Shown: one piece after another, positions 46,349 to 57,111 of the stretch | Layout of the letters: each line of letters starts with the position of its first letter | Numbering within the stretch: the stretch's first letter is position 1 | Source: Blumeriella jaapii | Lineage: Eukaryota; Ascomycota; Leotiomycetes; Helotiales; Drepanopezizaceae | DNA length: 64,000 nucleotides | Direction: 5' to 3' | Assembly: GCA_009599575.1 (NCBI GenBank) | Contig: VWND01000008.1 | Coordinates: 682,001-746,000, forward strand | Translations under genes and position numbers: made by a program | Notes under the pieces: model-generated | Seen by the model: the letters and a program-made list of their open reading frames with translations, nothing else | The model's database searches: none | Told to the model about the DNA's origin: nothing

Positions 46349-48509
46349 GCTGAATGATTGCTGAGGGCAGTAGGCAGATGGTTCCCCGAACGAGGTGAGG
46401 GCTATGACTCGGCGAGCGAGGGAAAGAAAGAGTCACCATACAGGAACAGCCAATCGCACCGACCCCTACGCCTACGGTGTCGGATGTAGCTTGGTAGGCC
46501 CGTAGAGGCTGGCCTGGACGGGAATCTTGCAGAGACATGAAGCACAGGGAGGCTAGGTATGTAGCCCTGGCTACCAGAAAACGTGTGGGGAATTGAAGCA
46601 TGTATAGCACCACTATACATCTTTGACCTAGGAGCTCAAATTCAACGTGCATCAGTCGAAGACGGAAAGACAAGTGGAGATTCTCGTTTCTTAAGAGCAG
46701 TGACGCTTGTCGCGCTTCCCATCTCGTTTTCATGAGCAGCAGGAGCGCGGCAGTCCGAACCAGCCTTCAGCACCCAGATGGAAGCGAGCTTCGCCCAAGG
46801 TGGAGTGAGTGATCAAAGGCGTCAGGTTGAGTCGAAACTGAGGGAGCCGAGCAAGCTGAAGAAGGGGACTGTGATGTTTACCTAGAAAAAGGCACCGTAC
46901 AGGGAACCTTGGATCTCTGCTAGAATCATCTTCGTGCCGAGGAGCTGCTGCAGAGCCAGCAGGGTGACATCCGCATGCGGAGTTTTACTTCTGCTCGGCA
47001 CATCATTCCCCCTTCCTCACCCCGAATCTCCGTTTCGTCTCTTGACACGGCGCTTGCTTGCGATGATTCTAACCGCGACACGGCCACTGCAGCCAACAGG
47101 CGAACAGAAACATCGGTAGGTATCTAGTCACGCCGAGATGTCCAGAGCCCGGGAGCCTCGGATGCGTATCTTCAGCGGACCGACATTTCAAGATCATCAC
47201 TGCAGGTCCGACGAGCGTGTGGTCCTCGGCGACTGCTGCCTCCACGGCGAGCCCGAGACTTTGTTTTGTTGTTGTGATAGGCGGTGATGAAGTCGAGATC
47301 CGACGGTCGGGTCAGACCTGGACCTTCCCATCTCGGCCCTGCCTTCACGTTCAAAATATCCGTACCTCTCTACCTTTCTTTACGAATTCACCTTACAGTA
47401 GAAGTATTATACGATGGTATGGGGAGGAAGCCACCGCGAGGCGCAGCTGCTGATGCTGATGCTGATGGACGGCATGTGCTGCTCGAGCTTAAGCGAGGCT
47501 TCCCAGACCGGTACCAAGTAGCAGGAGAGCAGGCGAGGCAGACTCTGGTCGATCTGGCTACTGATACGTTCTTGTACGGCGAGTGTTTATTTAATTTTCT
47601 TTCTTTTCCAACTTCTTCTCCAGATGACAGTGTGTTCTATGGCATACGGTGCATGTCTTACATGATGCTCATATCAGACTGCGGCAGCGCGGCTGCTGTC
47701 GCTCACCTTGGTCGTGAGCGCTTAGCACAAAGGACCGTTCTCCCGACAGCCGCAGCCACAAGGATTCCCGCGATGACCACCTACTCCGTAGATGTATGGT
47801 GTATGTCAGGTACCCATTAGGGACCTCATCTCATCTCATGCACCGCCGACGTTCCTTTTAGAAATGTCCCGGCGCCGCGCCCTGTCCTCGACCGACCTAG
47901 TCACTTGTCTGCCACGCCGGCCCGGCACGTGCAGTCAGCGAGGAGAGAGAGGTCAGTACTGTACTGTACTGTTCTGCAAGTGTAAGTGTGCGGAGGAAGG
48001 AGGTCGACCAGCACTCGAGGCTGTTGCTCTACTCAGCGGAGCTATCTCAGCCTTCAAGCTTCCTGGTCTCTTCCTGTAAGCCTCTCTCTCTCCCTGCTCG
48101 CTCCTTTCTGGGCCACAGTCTTGGGGGCACTAGCTCTTCTTGGTGTCAAAGTACTGTCTACTGACGACTCTGAACCCTCGTACTCGACTCGTTCTCTAGC
48201 CTCCTTGACTGCCAGTCCTGCATCGAGGTAGTTGACTTGCATCTTCGACGTGCAACTCTTCATGGTTGCCTCAGGGCGTGGGATAGCTACGGCTCCCACG
48301 ACGCAGACTATAAGGCAGTCACAGCGCTTCGGTCGAAATGATTCTCCTCATCACATCCTCCTGCGTTCAAGTTCTTTTCCTTAGATCTCCTCCAGTCTGC
48401 TTCGTTCTATCTTCCATCTGAGCTTGCTTCCTGCTTCCATCATCCAACCTTCATCGTCGTCGTTCCTCCGACACTTCTACCCTACCAATCACTCAAAGCG
48501 GATTTCGAT
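46349..48509. other. Intergenic region without a convincing gene
   Basis: Frames up to 178 codons exist (for example 47284-47820) but lack recognisable domains, consistent splicing or a plausible amino-acid composition. The last 150 bases (48350-48500) are pyrimidine-rich and probably the promoter/leader of the small gene at 48510. A short TACAG-type block is at 47953-47968. Confidence 0.5.
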
Positions 48510-48773
48510 ATGTGTTATCTCCTTGTCGAGAGATATTCGGTGTGCCGGTGCCTGTACTACAAGCACAGCGTCGATATGTGCGCTGCCTATGGTCAACATG
48601 GGCACGGCATTCAAGAGAGGACGGTTCTGGTGGGATATGCCTGTGAGAGGCATTTGCGTTCTGGATCCAGCCCACAACACGCATCGAGTCCTCGCAGCGG
48701 CTACTCAGACTCGGGCTACGGCACCGCGAGTCGCTCGTCACACCACCACTCCTCCCGACGAAGCCGCAGATGA
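48510..48773 (+). CDS. Small Cys/His-rich protein (87 residues)
   Basis: A single uninterrupted frame of 87 residues. The first 50 residues have a distinctive pattern: MCYLLVERYSVCRCLYYKHS, then CAAYGQHGHGIQERTVLVGYAC and a further His. Cys2, 12, 14, 24 and 45 with His19, 30, 32 and 48 could form one or two metal sites. The rest is Ser, His and Arg-rich and looks disordered. I recall short fungal proteins beginning MCY with the same CxCLYY and KTVLVGY-like stretch, all uncharacterised, so I take this one as real. There is no signal peptide or membrane span, so it is probably cytosolic or nuclear. The upstream leader is pyrimidine-rich. No function is proposed. Confidence 0.75.
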   Translation: MCYLLVERYSVCRCLYYKHSVDMCAAYGQHGHGIQERTVLVGYACERHLRSGSSPQHASSPRSGYSDSGYGTASRSSHHHSSRRSRR

Positions 48774-49848
48774 AAGGTGTTGTCTTCGATAACGGGATGT
48801 TCATGGCAGAGCACCGCTCTCGCGCCCTTCAGCATCGACCACTGGATACAGTACCTGTTTTCGTTCCGATGGAGAACATCTCCGGCGCCGCAACCTCGAG
48901 TCACTCTCCTGCCAGTCAGCCACGATCGAAGCATGTTCTCCCCGGCACCATGACATCTGTCTGGCCAACATCCGGCAGCGTTTCTCTTTCCCTTGCTCTA
49001 CGCCCCCAAGTCACGAGACACGATCGATGGAGTGTAGGGAAACCCGCGCGATGCCATGACTCTCACTACGTTATCGGAGGCGCAAAAGCAAGACGTATCA
49101 CTGAGCGGACCCGGGTCCTCACGCCGAGGACACGATGTCGCGACACGGTCATGGTTGGACATTTCGCGTGGCATAGTGGGCCCCCCGGAGCATGGCGTTC
49201 GTGCTTGAGCTTCCAGACTTTGGTTCTACTCGTTTCCTGCGTCTCTGTTGCTGTTTTGGTCCCTGCTGCCTCTCTCTCTCTCTCTCTCAGCCTGGGATTG
49301 GGCGCAAAATCGATCATGCCGGGTGTTTGTTTGTTTGTTTGGACGGGCGGGCAATCGTGGTACTTACTGTAGCTAGCTAGGATCTCCAAATTTTTGCGTC
49401 CAGTCTCTTGTCCGCTGATGTGATGTGATGACAATCGTTACTTCCCTGTCTCTCTCTCTCTCTCTCTTTGGCTTCGACAAAGCACCATATACACATTTCT
49501 TTTCCGCCGCCGTGCTGGGGGGGGAGACATCTGGATCTCTCTCTCTCTCTCTCTCTCCCCCCCCCTCTCTCTCTCTCTCTCGTTTTTGCTATGATATGCT
49601 ATGCTGTGCTGTGCTGTGTTGTGCTGTGTTGTGCCGTGCTACACCCTAGATCAACAGAGCCATCCATCCCCGCGAACCCGTGCAAGCCATTCGTTCACTC
49701 CGCACGTGACGAGAGTGATCAAGCCAGTCCGGTCCGGCACATTGTCCGCCGGGCTGATCGCCAGAAACGCTTGCAGAGAGGCTCTGTGGCAGATTCTCGA
49801 CAAGGCCCTGTGCGGGCGCGGCGGGCTCGTGGCGGCTCTTTGCCGTCA

Positions 49849-49905
49849 GTTGGTTAGTTAGTTAGTTAGTTAGTTGGTTGGTTGGTTGGTTGGTTAGTTA
49901 GTTTC
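49849..49905. repeat. TTAG/TTGG tetranucleotide array
   Basis: Five or so TTAG units, then about five TTGG units, then TTAG again. The unit is 4 bp, so this is not the fungal telomere repeat TTAGGG. Confidence 0.9.
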
Positions 49906-49944
49906 CTTCCGCCCACACCGGCAGGCAGACCGTCCCGAGTGACT

Positions 49945-49945
49945 G

Positions 49946-50001
<56 letters not shown>

Positions 50002-50218
50002 CCGCGGCAGCGGCAGTGAAGAAGAAGGAGAAAGAAGAAGAAGAAGAAGAAGAGAAGGAGAAGAAGAAGGAGAAGAAGAAGAAGAAGGAGAAGGAGAAGG
50101 AGAAGGAGAAGGAGAAGGAGAAGGAGAAGGAAGGAGAAGGAGAGAAGGAGAAGGAGAAGGAGAAGGAGAAGGAGAAGGAGAAGGAGAAGAAGAAGAAGAA
50201 GGAGAAGAAGAGGAGGAG
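49945..50218. repeat. Long polypurine tract (GA and GAAGGA units)
   Basis: A GA dinucleotide run (49945-50001) is separated by 16 bases from 201 uninterrupted purines (50018-50218) built of GAAGAA, GGAGAA and GGAGAAG units. Mirror symmetry is common in it. Such tracts can form triplex (H-DNA) and block polymerases. Confidence 0.9.
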
Positions 50219-50946
50219 TAATAGAAACTATAGAGAGAGAGAGGGAGAGTGGACTGACTTCTCGCTGCTTGCTGTTGGCGACTGGTCGGTCTGCGCCCGA
50301 CGTCCAGTACACACATACCTACCGCACCGGAAAGAGATCGCACGAGTCTCGTCCCATCGTGCCCGTCTCGCAGAAGGAGGCAGGCATGGTATCTCGCTGG
50401 GAACCTGGGAGTGGCCAGGGACGAAAATCGCAGCAAGCACGGGTTCCCAACGGCCAGACAGGCTGCTCCTCTCCTCATCCGAATGGCACACAAAAAAGCC
50501 TCACATGTATTCCATCAGCATTAACATTCTCAAATTACTATTTCCATCTGCTTCACGCTTGGCTTTCCCAAAAGGACTTTTTCTCCCCGCCACAGATTCC
50601 CCTCCACCGCCACACAAAGAATGTGTCCGTCGCCTCCTCTCCCCGGGCAAGCCCAAAGACGTGCACACAGTCGTCAAATGCATCGTGTTCGCGAATTGAA
50701 AACGTATTAACAATATGCCATTCCACCAAGCGTGGTATGTCTGGCCTCGGCCAGCCAGCCGGAAAATGGGTGCGAGCTGCTTCTGGTGACAAAGAAAAGA
50801 TTTGCAAAACCCCAGGGCACATGTACAACGCCGTTCCCTAGTGGCAGGGTATGATATCTTACAAACGAAAGGCCCCCCCCCTCATGCAGCGCCACCGGTT
50901 CCCGTGGGGTGACGTTCCGGTATTAGTATAGTGGAAAATTGACGAT

Positions 50947-52349
50947 TCAAAAGTTCTGCGAGATACCAGCGCTTTGTTGCGGGAAGTGTGATGGGTTTTC
51001 GATGCGCGTGTTGCGTCTGGCTTGCACATCGCGGATGATGGGGGCACCACCCATCTCGGCGGGTGGGCTTCCGAACTGCGCATCCGCGGTGTAGGGATTG
51101 CCGCGTCGTATTGGTTGTTGTAGTAGCCGGCACCCCCCCCCTCCCCGGAACCGTCGGAGCGGGCCGCGGTGCTGTAAGAGGAGGATGCGTTCGAGGGCCC
51201 GCGGTTGATGGCGCCTCGATTGTCCGAGGTGGCCGGGCCCATGGCCCCGAGCGTCTCGGCTTCGGTGGACAGGGGTCGCGCGTCCACGAGAGGGTTATCT
51301 GACCGCGTGTCAGAATGGGGGCCTCCCGTGGGGGATGTGCTGTCGGAGTATGCCATACCGATGCCTCCGGCCGATTGACCGCCGGACGCCGTGGTGGACG
51401 CCTGCCGACCCGACGAGGCCACCGCCGTGGTGCCCCATCCGCGATAGCCCGTGGACCCGTCTGATTTCATCTCGTACGAGCCATCCTGGCCCGCCGACCC
51501 GGCGCCCCCGACGGCGGGGAGGGTCGGGTCGTTGTTGGGGTTGTAGCCATACTCCTCCACCTCCTTCCTTCGCATTTCCTCTTCGTCCTTGCGCGCCTTG
51601 CGCTTCCTCCAGAAGAACAATCCGGCGACGACGAGCAAGGCCACGGCCACGATGGGGACAACGACAGCCACCGCGATCGTCCCACTGCTGCTCAGCCCAC
51701 CGCTCGAGCCCCCCGAGCCCGGTTGGAGATCCGCGGTTGCCGTTGACGACGGGGACGAGCTGGTACCGGTGGGCGCTCGCGAATTCGGAGGGAGGGTTTG
51801 CGTCGACGTGATGACGAGCGTGGTGGTTCTTCCTTCGGCATCCGTCGACGTGAACGTAGAGACGGTTGGTATGAGGGTGGGGGTGGTGGCTGGCTCGGTG
51901 GTTGGGGGCGTGGTCGCCGGAGGGCTTGACGATGTCGAGGGTGTGTTCGAGCTGCTGGGCACCGGCGGCGCGCTCGAGCTGGACGACGTGTTGGGGGCTT
52001 GCGACGAAGAAGTAGAAGAAGGGGGCGCAGGAGGGGAGGACGAGGGCGTCGGGGTGGGCGTAGGCGTCGGCGTCGGCGTCGGTGTGTTGGGTGGGCTGCT
52101 ACTGCTGGGGACGACGATGCTGGTCGACACAGACGATGCCGGCTGCGTCGTCGGGTCTGGAGGCGGACTGCTGTTAGCACTCGAACTCGACGGTACAGGT
52201 ACGGATGATGCAAGAGAGCTCGCAGGCGACGACGAGGCCAGGGTCGACGGCGCACCGGTGTCCGTACTTGTAGAATTGGAAGACATGCTGAATTGCCGCG
52301 GCGCGAGCATGCGAGGACGCCTGGCAGCCAGCACCATGTTAGCAGCCAT
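50947..52349 (-). CDS. Mid2/Skg6-like single-span membrane sensor, one frame break near the C-terminus
   Basis: The long frame from 52349 gives an N-terminal Ser/Thr/Pro-rich ectodomain (residues about 20-215, with PTPTPTPTP and SSS runs for O-mannosylation) and one membrane span (AVAVVVPIVAVALLVVAGLFFW) followed by a basic stop-transfer RKRKARK. The cytosolic part starts EEYGYNPNNDPTLPAVGG, a stretch I associate with fungal Mid2/Skg6-type proteins. After NNQYDA the open frame loses sense, but one frame over it reads NPYTADAQFGSPP, then IIRDVQARRNTRIENPS and FPQQSAGISQNF, ending at TGA 50947-50949. A single missing base near 51105-51107 would join them; the length (1403 nt) is 468 codons minus one base. 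Such sensors report cell-wall stress to the Rho1-Pkc1 pathway. There is no clear cleavable signal; the start is uncertain. Confidence 0.75.
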
Positions 52350-53154
52350 CAGCGAAAGGGGTCAGTCATGGTGGTGGTAGTGGTGATGATCAAGATCGTG
52401 AACACAGTGAAGAGCCATGATGGGCGCCATGTGCTCGCTCACGAGAGTGGAGAATGGAAGATGGGGATGAAGGTTGTCGAGCGTGCGTGAGTCGGGGTCG
52501 GGGTCGCATTCTGCTTGCTTACCTCGAGAGCGAGCTGGCTGGGACGCGCACCTGGAGGCAGGCACGGCTGTTCTGGTTTCATGTACAGGCAAAAGAAGCC
52601 GCGGGCGGATGCCGTGGGACGGCGGCGGCTCTTCTTGTTCGAAATCGTGGCCGTGGCCGTGGCGAAAGGACGAGAGAGCGAAGGAGGAATACGAGTTTCA
52701 GCGGAAGCGTCTCGACACGCCAGGAGTCGTGCTGTCGCAGCGCAGCGCAGCACGGCACGGCGCAGCAGCACGGCACAGCGAGCGCAGCGCAGCGCAGCAC
52801 AGCAACAACGGGGTCGATGCGGTGGTCGGCCGTGAAGGGCGACAGGATGGAAGCCGGAGCGCCAATGGACGAGAGACGTTGACTGCAAGCCAAGAAAAGC
52901 GTCCTGTGGTCACGGGGTCGGGGCGAGCGAGAACGTGAGTGCGTCGAGGGGGAGGGGGAGGGGGCAAGAGAGGGGGGCAGGAGGAGGAGGAGGAGAAGGA
53001 GGAGAAAGGGGGAGAAAGGGGGAGGGGAAAAGTGATGGAAGAGATGAGATGAAGTGGGAGTGGAAGTGGAAGTGAAAGTGGAAGTGGAAGTGGAAATGAA
53101 AATGGAAATGAAAATGGGAATGGAACGGGGTGCAAGCCAGCGGCCGCTGGGCCG

Positions 53155-53178
53155 TGGGCGGAGGGCGGAGGGCGGAGA

Positions 53179-53217
<39 letters not shown>

Positions 53218-53218
53218 A
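53155..53218. repeat. GGGCGGT/GGGCGGA heptamer array
   Basis: About nine heptamers, first GGGCGGA then GGGCGGT, in a row. It carries GGG tracts every 7 bases, enough for several G-quadruplexes on this strand. Confidence 0.85.
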
Positions 53219-54033
53219 GCGAGCGACAGGATCGCTCAGTGGGAGCCGAGAAACGAAATGAGCGAGAGCTGAGACGGGGGCCACCTGTGGCGAAATGGGG
53301 TCGTGCGGTCGAGGGTACGGTCGAGGTGAGATGTGCGCTTTTTACACGATCTCCCGTTTGACAAGATGTCCGGGGACGGTATCTACAAGATCTCCGGTAC
53401 CTACCAGATCTTCGGTCTTGAAATATGTACGGTCTTGACAAGATGTACACTCTCTATTGTAAACACGGTATCTACAATACAACATCTCCAACATCTCCAA
53501 CATCGACGCTACCGAGTCGTCACGTCTCCATCAAGCATGGTGCATCCACCCTTGACCTTTCTGCACACAATGATGCGATTGCTCATGCATGCATCTCTTC
53601 TTTCGATTTCAATGTACTGTATGTATTCCACATATACAGTACTGTACTGTATGTACTATACACAATCTGTACAGCACTGAAATGATTCGCCGACCCCGCG
53701 CCTTGGACGGGTGGCGGCTGGGCGAGCGCACAGGTTGTGGGCGGGTACAGGTATACTATCATTCTGTGCGTACTGTGCTACTGTACCATCTCGAAAAGAA
53801 GTCCTTCTCTTTGGTTGGGGTTTCTTTCTTTCGAGCGTTTTTCTTCTTTTCTCTATCATGTTTGCTTCTCTTCATCTCCTCCTATCAAAAAGGCTTACTG
53901 GGTCCCTTTTCAAGTTCTCAACAAAGACCTTTCAACGCGTGCTTGCACTGTACAGCACATACGTACGTATAGTATATACTACGTAGTGTGTACATACATA
54001 CATACATACAGTACTGCACATCAGCCCCCTTCC

Positions 54034-54122
54034 CCTGAAAGAAAAAGGAAAAGGAAAAGGAAAAGAAGAAAAAGAAAAAGGAAAGACAGAAAAAGAAAAA
54101 GAAAGAAAAAAGAAAAAAAAAC
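54034..54122. repeat. GGAAAA polypurine tract
   Basis: GGAAAA, GAAAAAG and GAAAGA units with few pyrimidines, closely resembling the tract at 12478-12600. Confidence 0.85.
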
Positions 54123-54937
54123 AAGCCACTTCATAAATCATCGATTTCCTCCACACTCAGCAAATACCGTACCCTACCCTACACCAACACACACGTATGC
54201 TTCCACAACCGGGACACAGTCTCTGCCCCCCTCTCCCCTCCCCACCCACCAAATACGAAAGGTTCGCTTCCGAAATCCCAATGCCACTCTCCATCCCGGC
54301 CCGACCACGTCGTTGCCTGGGAAACACTCGCATGGGCGAACAACAGCACCGCCTCAATACCACGTGATGTAAACGTGCCTACCGCACAGCACAGCACTGC
54401 ACCATATATACATACCGTGCAATACGCCAAGCCAGCCAACCCCCTGAAACAGACAGAAGATCACCGTCTCGCTCCCTGCGATCGCGAGATTTCCATTTCG
54501 CGACTCACCCCAGCCGGGGGCAAGGGGGAAGGGGCATGATTCGTGGGCACGTGCGTGCACCTACTGTATGTACTGTATGTGTGTCGTTCACACTGGTGGG
54601 TGAAAGTGCGTGGCCGGGCACTGACGAGACAAAGCGCGGAAACCTTTTTTCAGTTGGGCTTGATTTCACATTTACATACATACTTGCATGTATGCATGCA
54701 TGTATACTTATATAGTATATACACAGTACATATATTGTATACACACAGACCTCCTTGTCTGATATGCAATCGGCATCTCTGCACACGCGGGGTTTCTATT
54801 GGAGTTTGGCTGTTTTTAGCATGGTTTTTTTTTTCTTTTCTTTTTTTCTTGTTTGACATAAAGTGCCTCCAAGGGTTGGAAGTTCTCGACCGTGATCTCT
54901 GCACAAAACCGAATGTACTATGCTGTAATATACTGTA

Positions 54938-55000
54938 CAGTACATACATACATACATACAGTACATACAGCACAGCATAGTACTGTACGAGTATTATACA
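54938..55000. repeat. TACAG and ACAT repeat block
   Basis: CTGTACAGTAC, four ACAT units, then TACAGTACATACAGCACAGCATAGTACTGTAC in separate pieces. It is one of at least six TACAG blocks between 53.6 and 60.5 kb. Confidence 0.85.
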
Positions 55001-57111
55001 GTACCTGTACTCCGCACGGTGTGTTACGCATCGCAAAATCAATCGCGGGTAGGTACAGTACTGTGTATTGTACAGTCCAAATTATCAACTTCTACCGAGT
55101 GCCTAAACCCTGGCTTTACTACACTACACAGTAAAGTACAGTACAGTACTGGCTGGCTACATCAGCAACCCAACTGTTGATTGTTAAATATGCATCCTTG
55201 TCCCCCCCTGTGATGGCCTGATGGCCTAAGGCTGCTTTAGAGCACGGACCACCTCACCCACAGCGTACTCTTTCCTTTCTCTTAGACATAGTTCTAGACA
55301 CTACAAGCATCCCTCGAGGAGGAGTTTCAACGCTTCAACTCCCCCCCTCCTCTTTTCTATTGCAATAGAAACCACCAGAGTAGCGCACAAAACGTAGAAT
55401 TAACAATCTCACGCAAGTCCTGCACTGTAGAGTACAGTAGGTACACACCATGATATATACCTACCGTAAGTAAGTAGTCATGGCTTCTGTCTCGAGCCAG
55501 GGAAGAGCACCTGTCACGGCATATCCTTGTACTACTGTACATCTACACATCAGTACTGTACAGTTCATATCCAGTGTTGCATCTGCACACGGGAACAGAC
55601 AAAGCGAGTTCGACGACATAATCAACTGGCATACCCAAAGTGCTTATCTTATGCCCTATCTCACGCATGCCACACGCGGATCAACGTCCCAACTCCATAG
55701 TACAGTATTGTACAGTAAGTACAGCGATAAACTGTATATACTACCGCGCAAACGGTATACATCTATACTGTAACACAATCAGAGTATGCTAAAACCCCAA
55801 TCAAAGCCATTTCATCTCTCTGCTTGATCCCCGAGTGCAAAATCGACAGAGAGGAGTCATCGAATACACAACTCGTCAAGAACGCAAGACGACGATCATG
55901 TCACAGTCCGAGTTTACTGTACATAGAATCCAAGTGATTTACCTACCTACATACAGTACTGGCCGCAAGTACAACACAACACAGTACAGTACAGTACAGT
56001 ATTTACAAACCCGAAGATAGCCCTTATCGAGCACACATGACAAGCTAGAAATAAACACAGTATTGTACTGTATTGTATTGTGTACAGTACATACAGTATT
56101 ATGCATGAATGGCATTCCGAGACCGCCAATCTGTCGCAAAAGTACGGTACAGTATCAGACCGTGATCGAGCATCTCAAGCTTCGAAAGCGAGAAAGCATA
56201 ACAGTTTAGGGCGGGGGGGGGGGGGGGTGGGGTTTTTCTGTCGTTGGAAAGCCAATTCATCTTCTGCGTGATCGACGGCGTGGGTTCCGCTTAGCGAAGC
56301 GGGTGGTGTACTGTACGAAGTCTCGAAGTCTCGAAGTCTCGAAGTCGATTTCTTTATTTAGTTGTAGGGAAAAAGCGGTCCAGTCCCGACTGACGTGGGC
56401 AGTGCAGTGCAGTGCAGTGCAGCAGGTACTCAAACCCCCCCTACGGCTGTGTGAAAACTCACCTGGCCTTCTATTCCTACTGCAACTACAGAGAGGGAAA
56501 AAAAAAGAAAGAAAGGAGAAAAAAAAAAAAAAAGAAAAAAAAAAAAAGGTTAATGAAAAGAAGCGCAACCTGTCATGCTAAGCGCCAGGCAGTCAGTGTA
56601 CTGTATTACGTACGCATGTCCAAGGCCATCGTGGTGAAGCCCCTCCAGATCCCCGTATCAATCTCATCCTCTTCCTTCCTGGGTCTTGCTACTCCCACGC
56701 GTTGCTACCCGCATCGTCGATGCTCCACGGCTTGTTTCCCGCTCTCTTCTATCCTCCTCTATGCCAGAAGCAAGCCTCGCAAGAGCAAATTCCCTCCTCC
56801 TTATGAAGAGCTTTCATCCGCAATCCATAGAACGGCAGAGGTCATGAGCTTAGATGGTGTAACGAGTATCCAGTCCGAATAACCACCAAGCTGAGGTATG
56901 ACCTCCGTGGGAAACTGAGTCTACTACCGGAGTACAATGGATATAGCAAGAGGTGGACAAATCAGAGGTGGAAACACGCCGAGCAAACCATGCAGCGAAA
57001 TTTGAGATTCGAAGTGAATAGACAGAGAACAGGTTTGTCACAGAGACAGCATCCAACCAGCATCCAACAAACGAGTATTGCGAGAATCACGGCCTTGGAA
57101 TAAGTGTCGAT

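Larger units (their letters stand above)
48774..50946. other. Intergenic region with dense microsatellites
   Basis: Includes CT runs (about 49269-49289, 49447-49467 and 49538-49582), a TGCTG/TGTTG array (about 49598-49640), a TTAG/TTGG array (49849-49905), a GA run (49945-50001) and a 201-base purine tract (50018-50218). All long frames across it (for example 48770-49372 and the Leu/Ser-rich ones at 49866-50493) are repeat translations. Confidence 0.65.
52350..57111. other. 4.8-kb gene-poor repeat region
   Basis: No convincing gene. Contents in order: GCGCA/GCACG pentamer-like repeats (52736-52808), GGAGGA/GGGGGA purine tracts (52940-53040), a GGAAGT hexamer array (53055-53120), a GGGCGGT heptamer array (53155-53218), TACAG blocks (about 53630-53660, 54940-55000, 55050-55150, 55440-55570, 55960-56095), a GGAAAA tract (54034-54122), a G15 run (56213-56227), a TCTCGAAG array (56318-56346) and an A-rich tract (56499-56547). 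One frame at 56616-56882 (MSKAIVVKPLQIP...) has a mixed composition but no family I recognise. Confidence 0.6.

Noticed and set aside
47284..47820. 178-codon frame as a possible gene
   Set aside because: No recognisable domain, odd composition and no consistent introns; could be chance in GC-rich DNA.
48770..49372. 200-codon frame after the small Cys-rich gene
   Set aside because: Overlaps the 3' end of the small gene in another frame, includes a CT repeat and shows no family features.
49849..49905. Telomere-like repeat
   Set aside because: Unit is TTAG or TTGG (4 bp), not TTAGGG, and the array is internal and short.
49866..50493. Leu-, Ser- or Lys/Glu-rich frames of up to 227 codons
   Set aside because: Direct translations of GA/GAAGGA microsatellites on both strands.
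56616..56882. Possible small gene starting MSKAIVVKPLQIP
   Set aside because: Mixed composition is suggestive, but there is no homology that I know, no clear promoter and the frame extends upstream into an A-rich tract.
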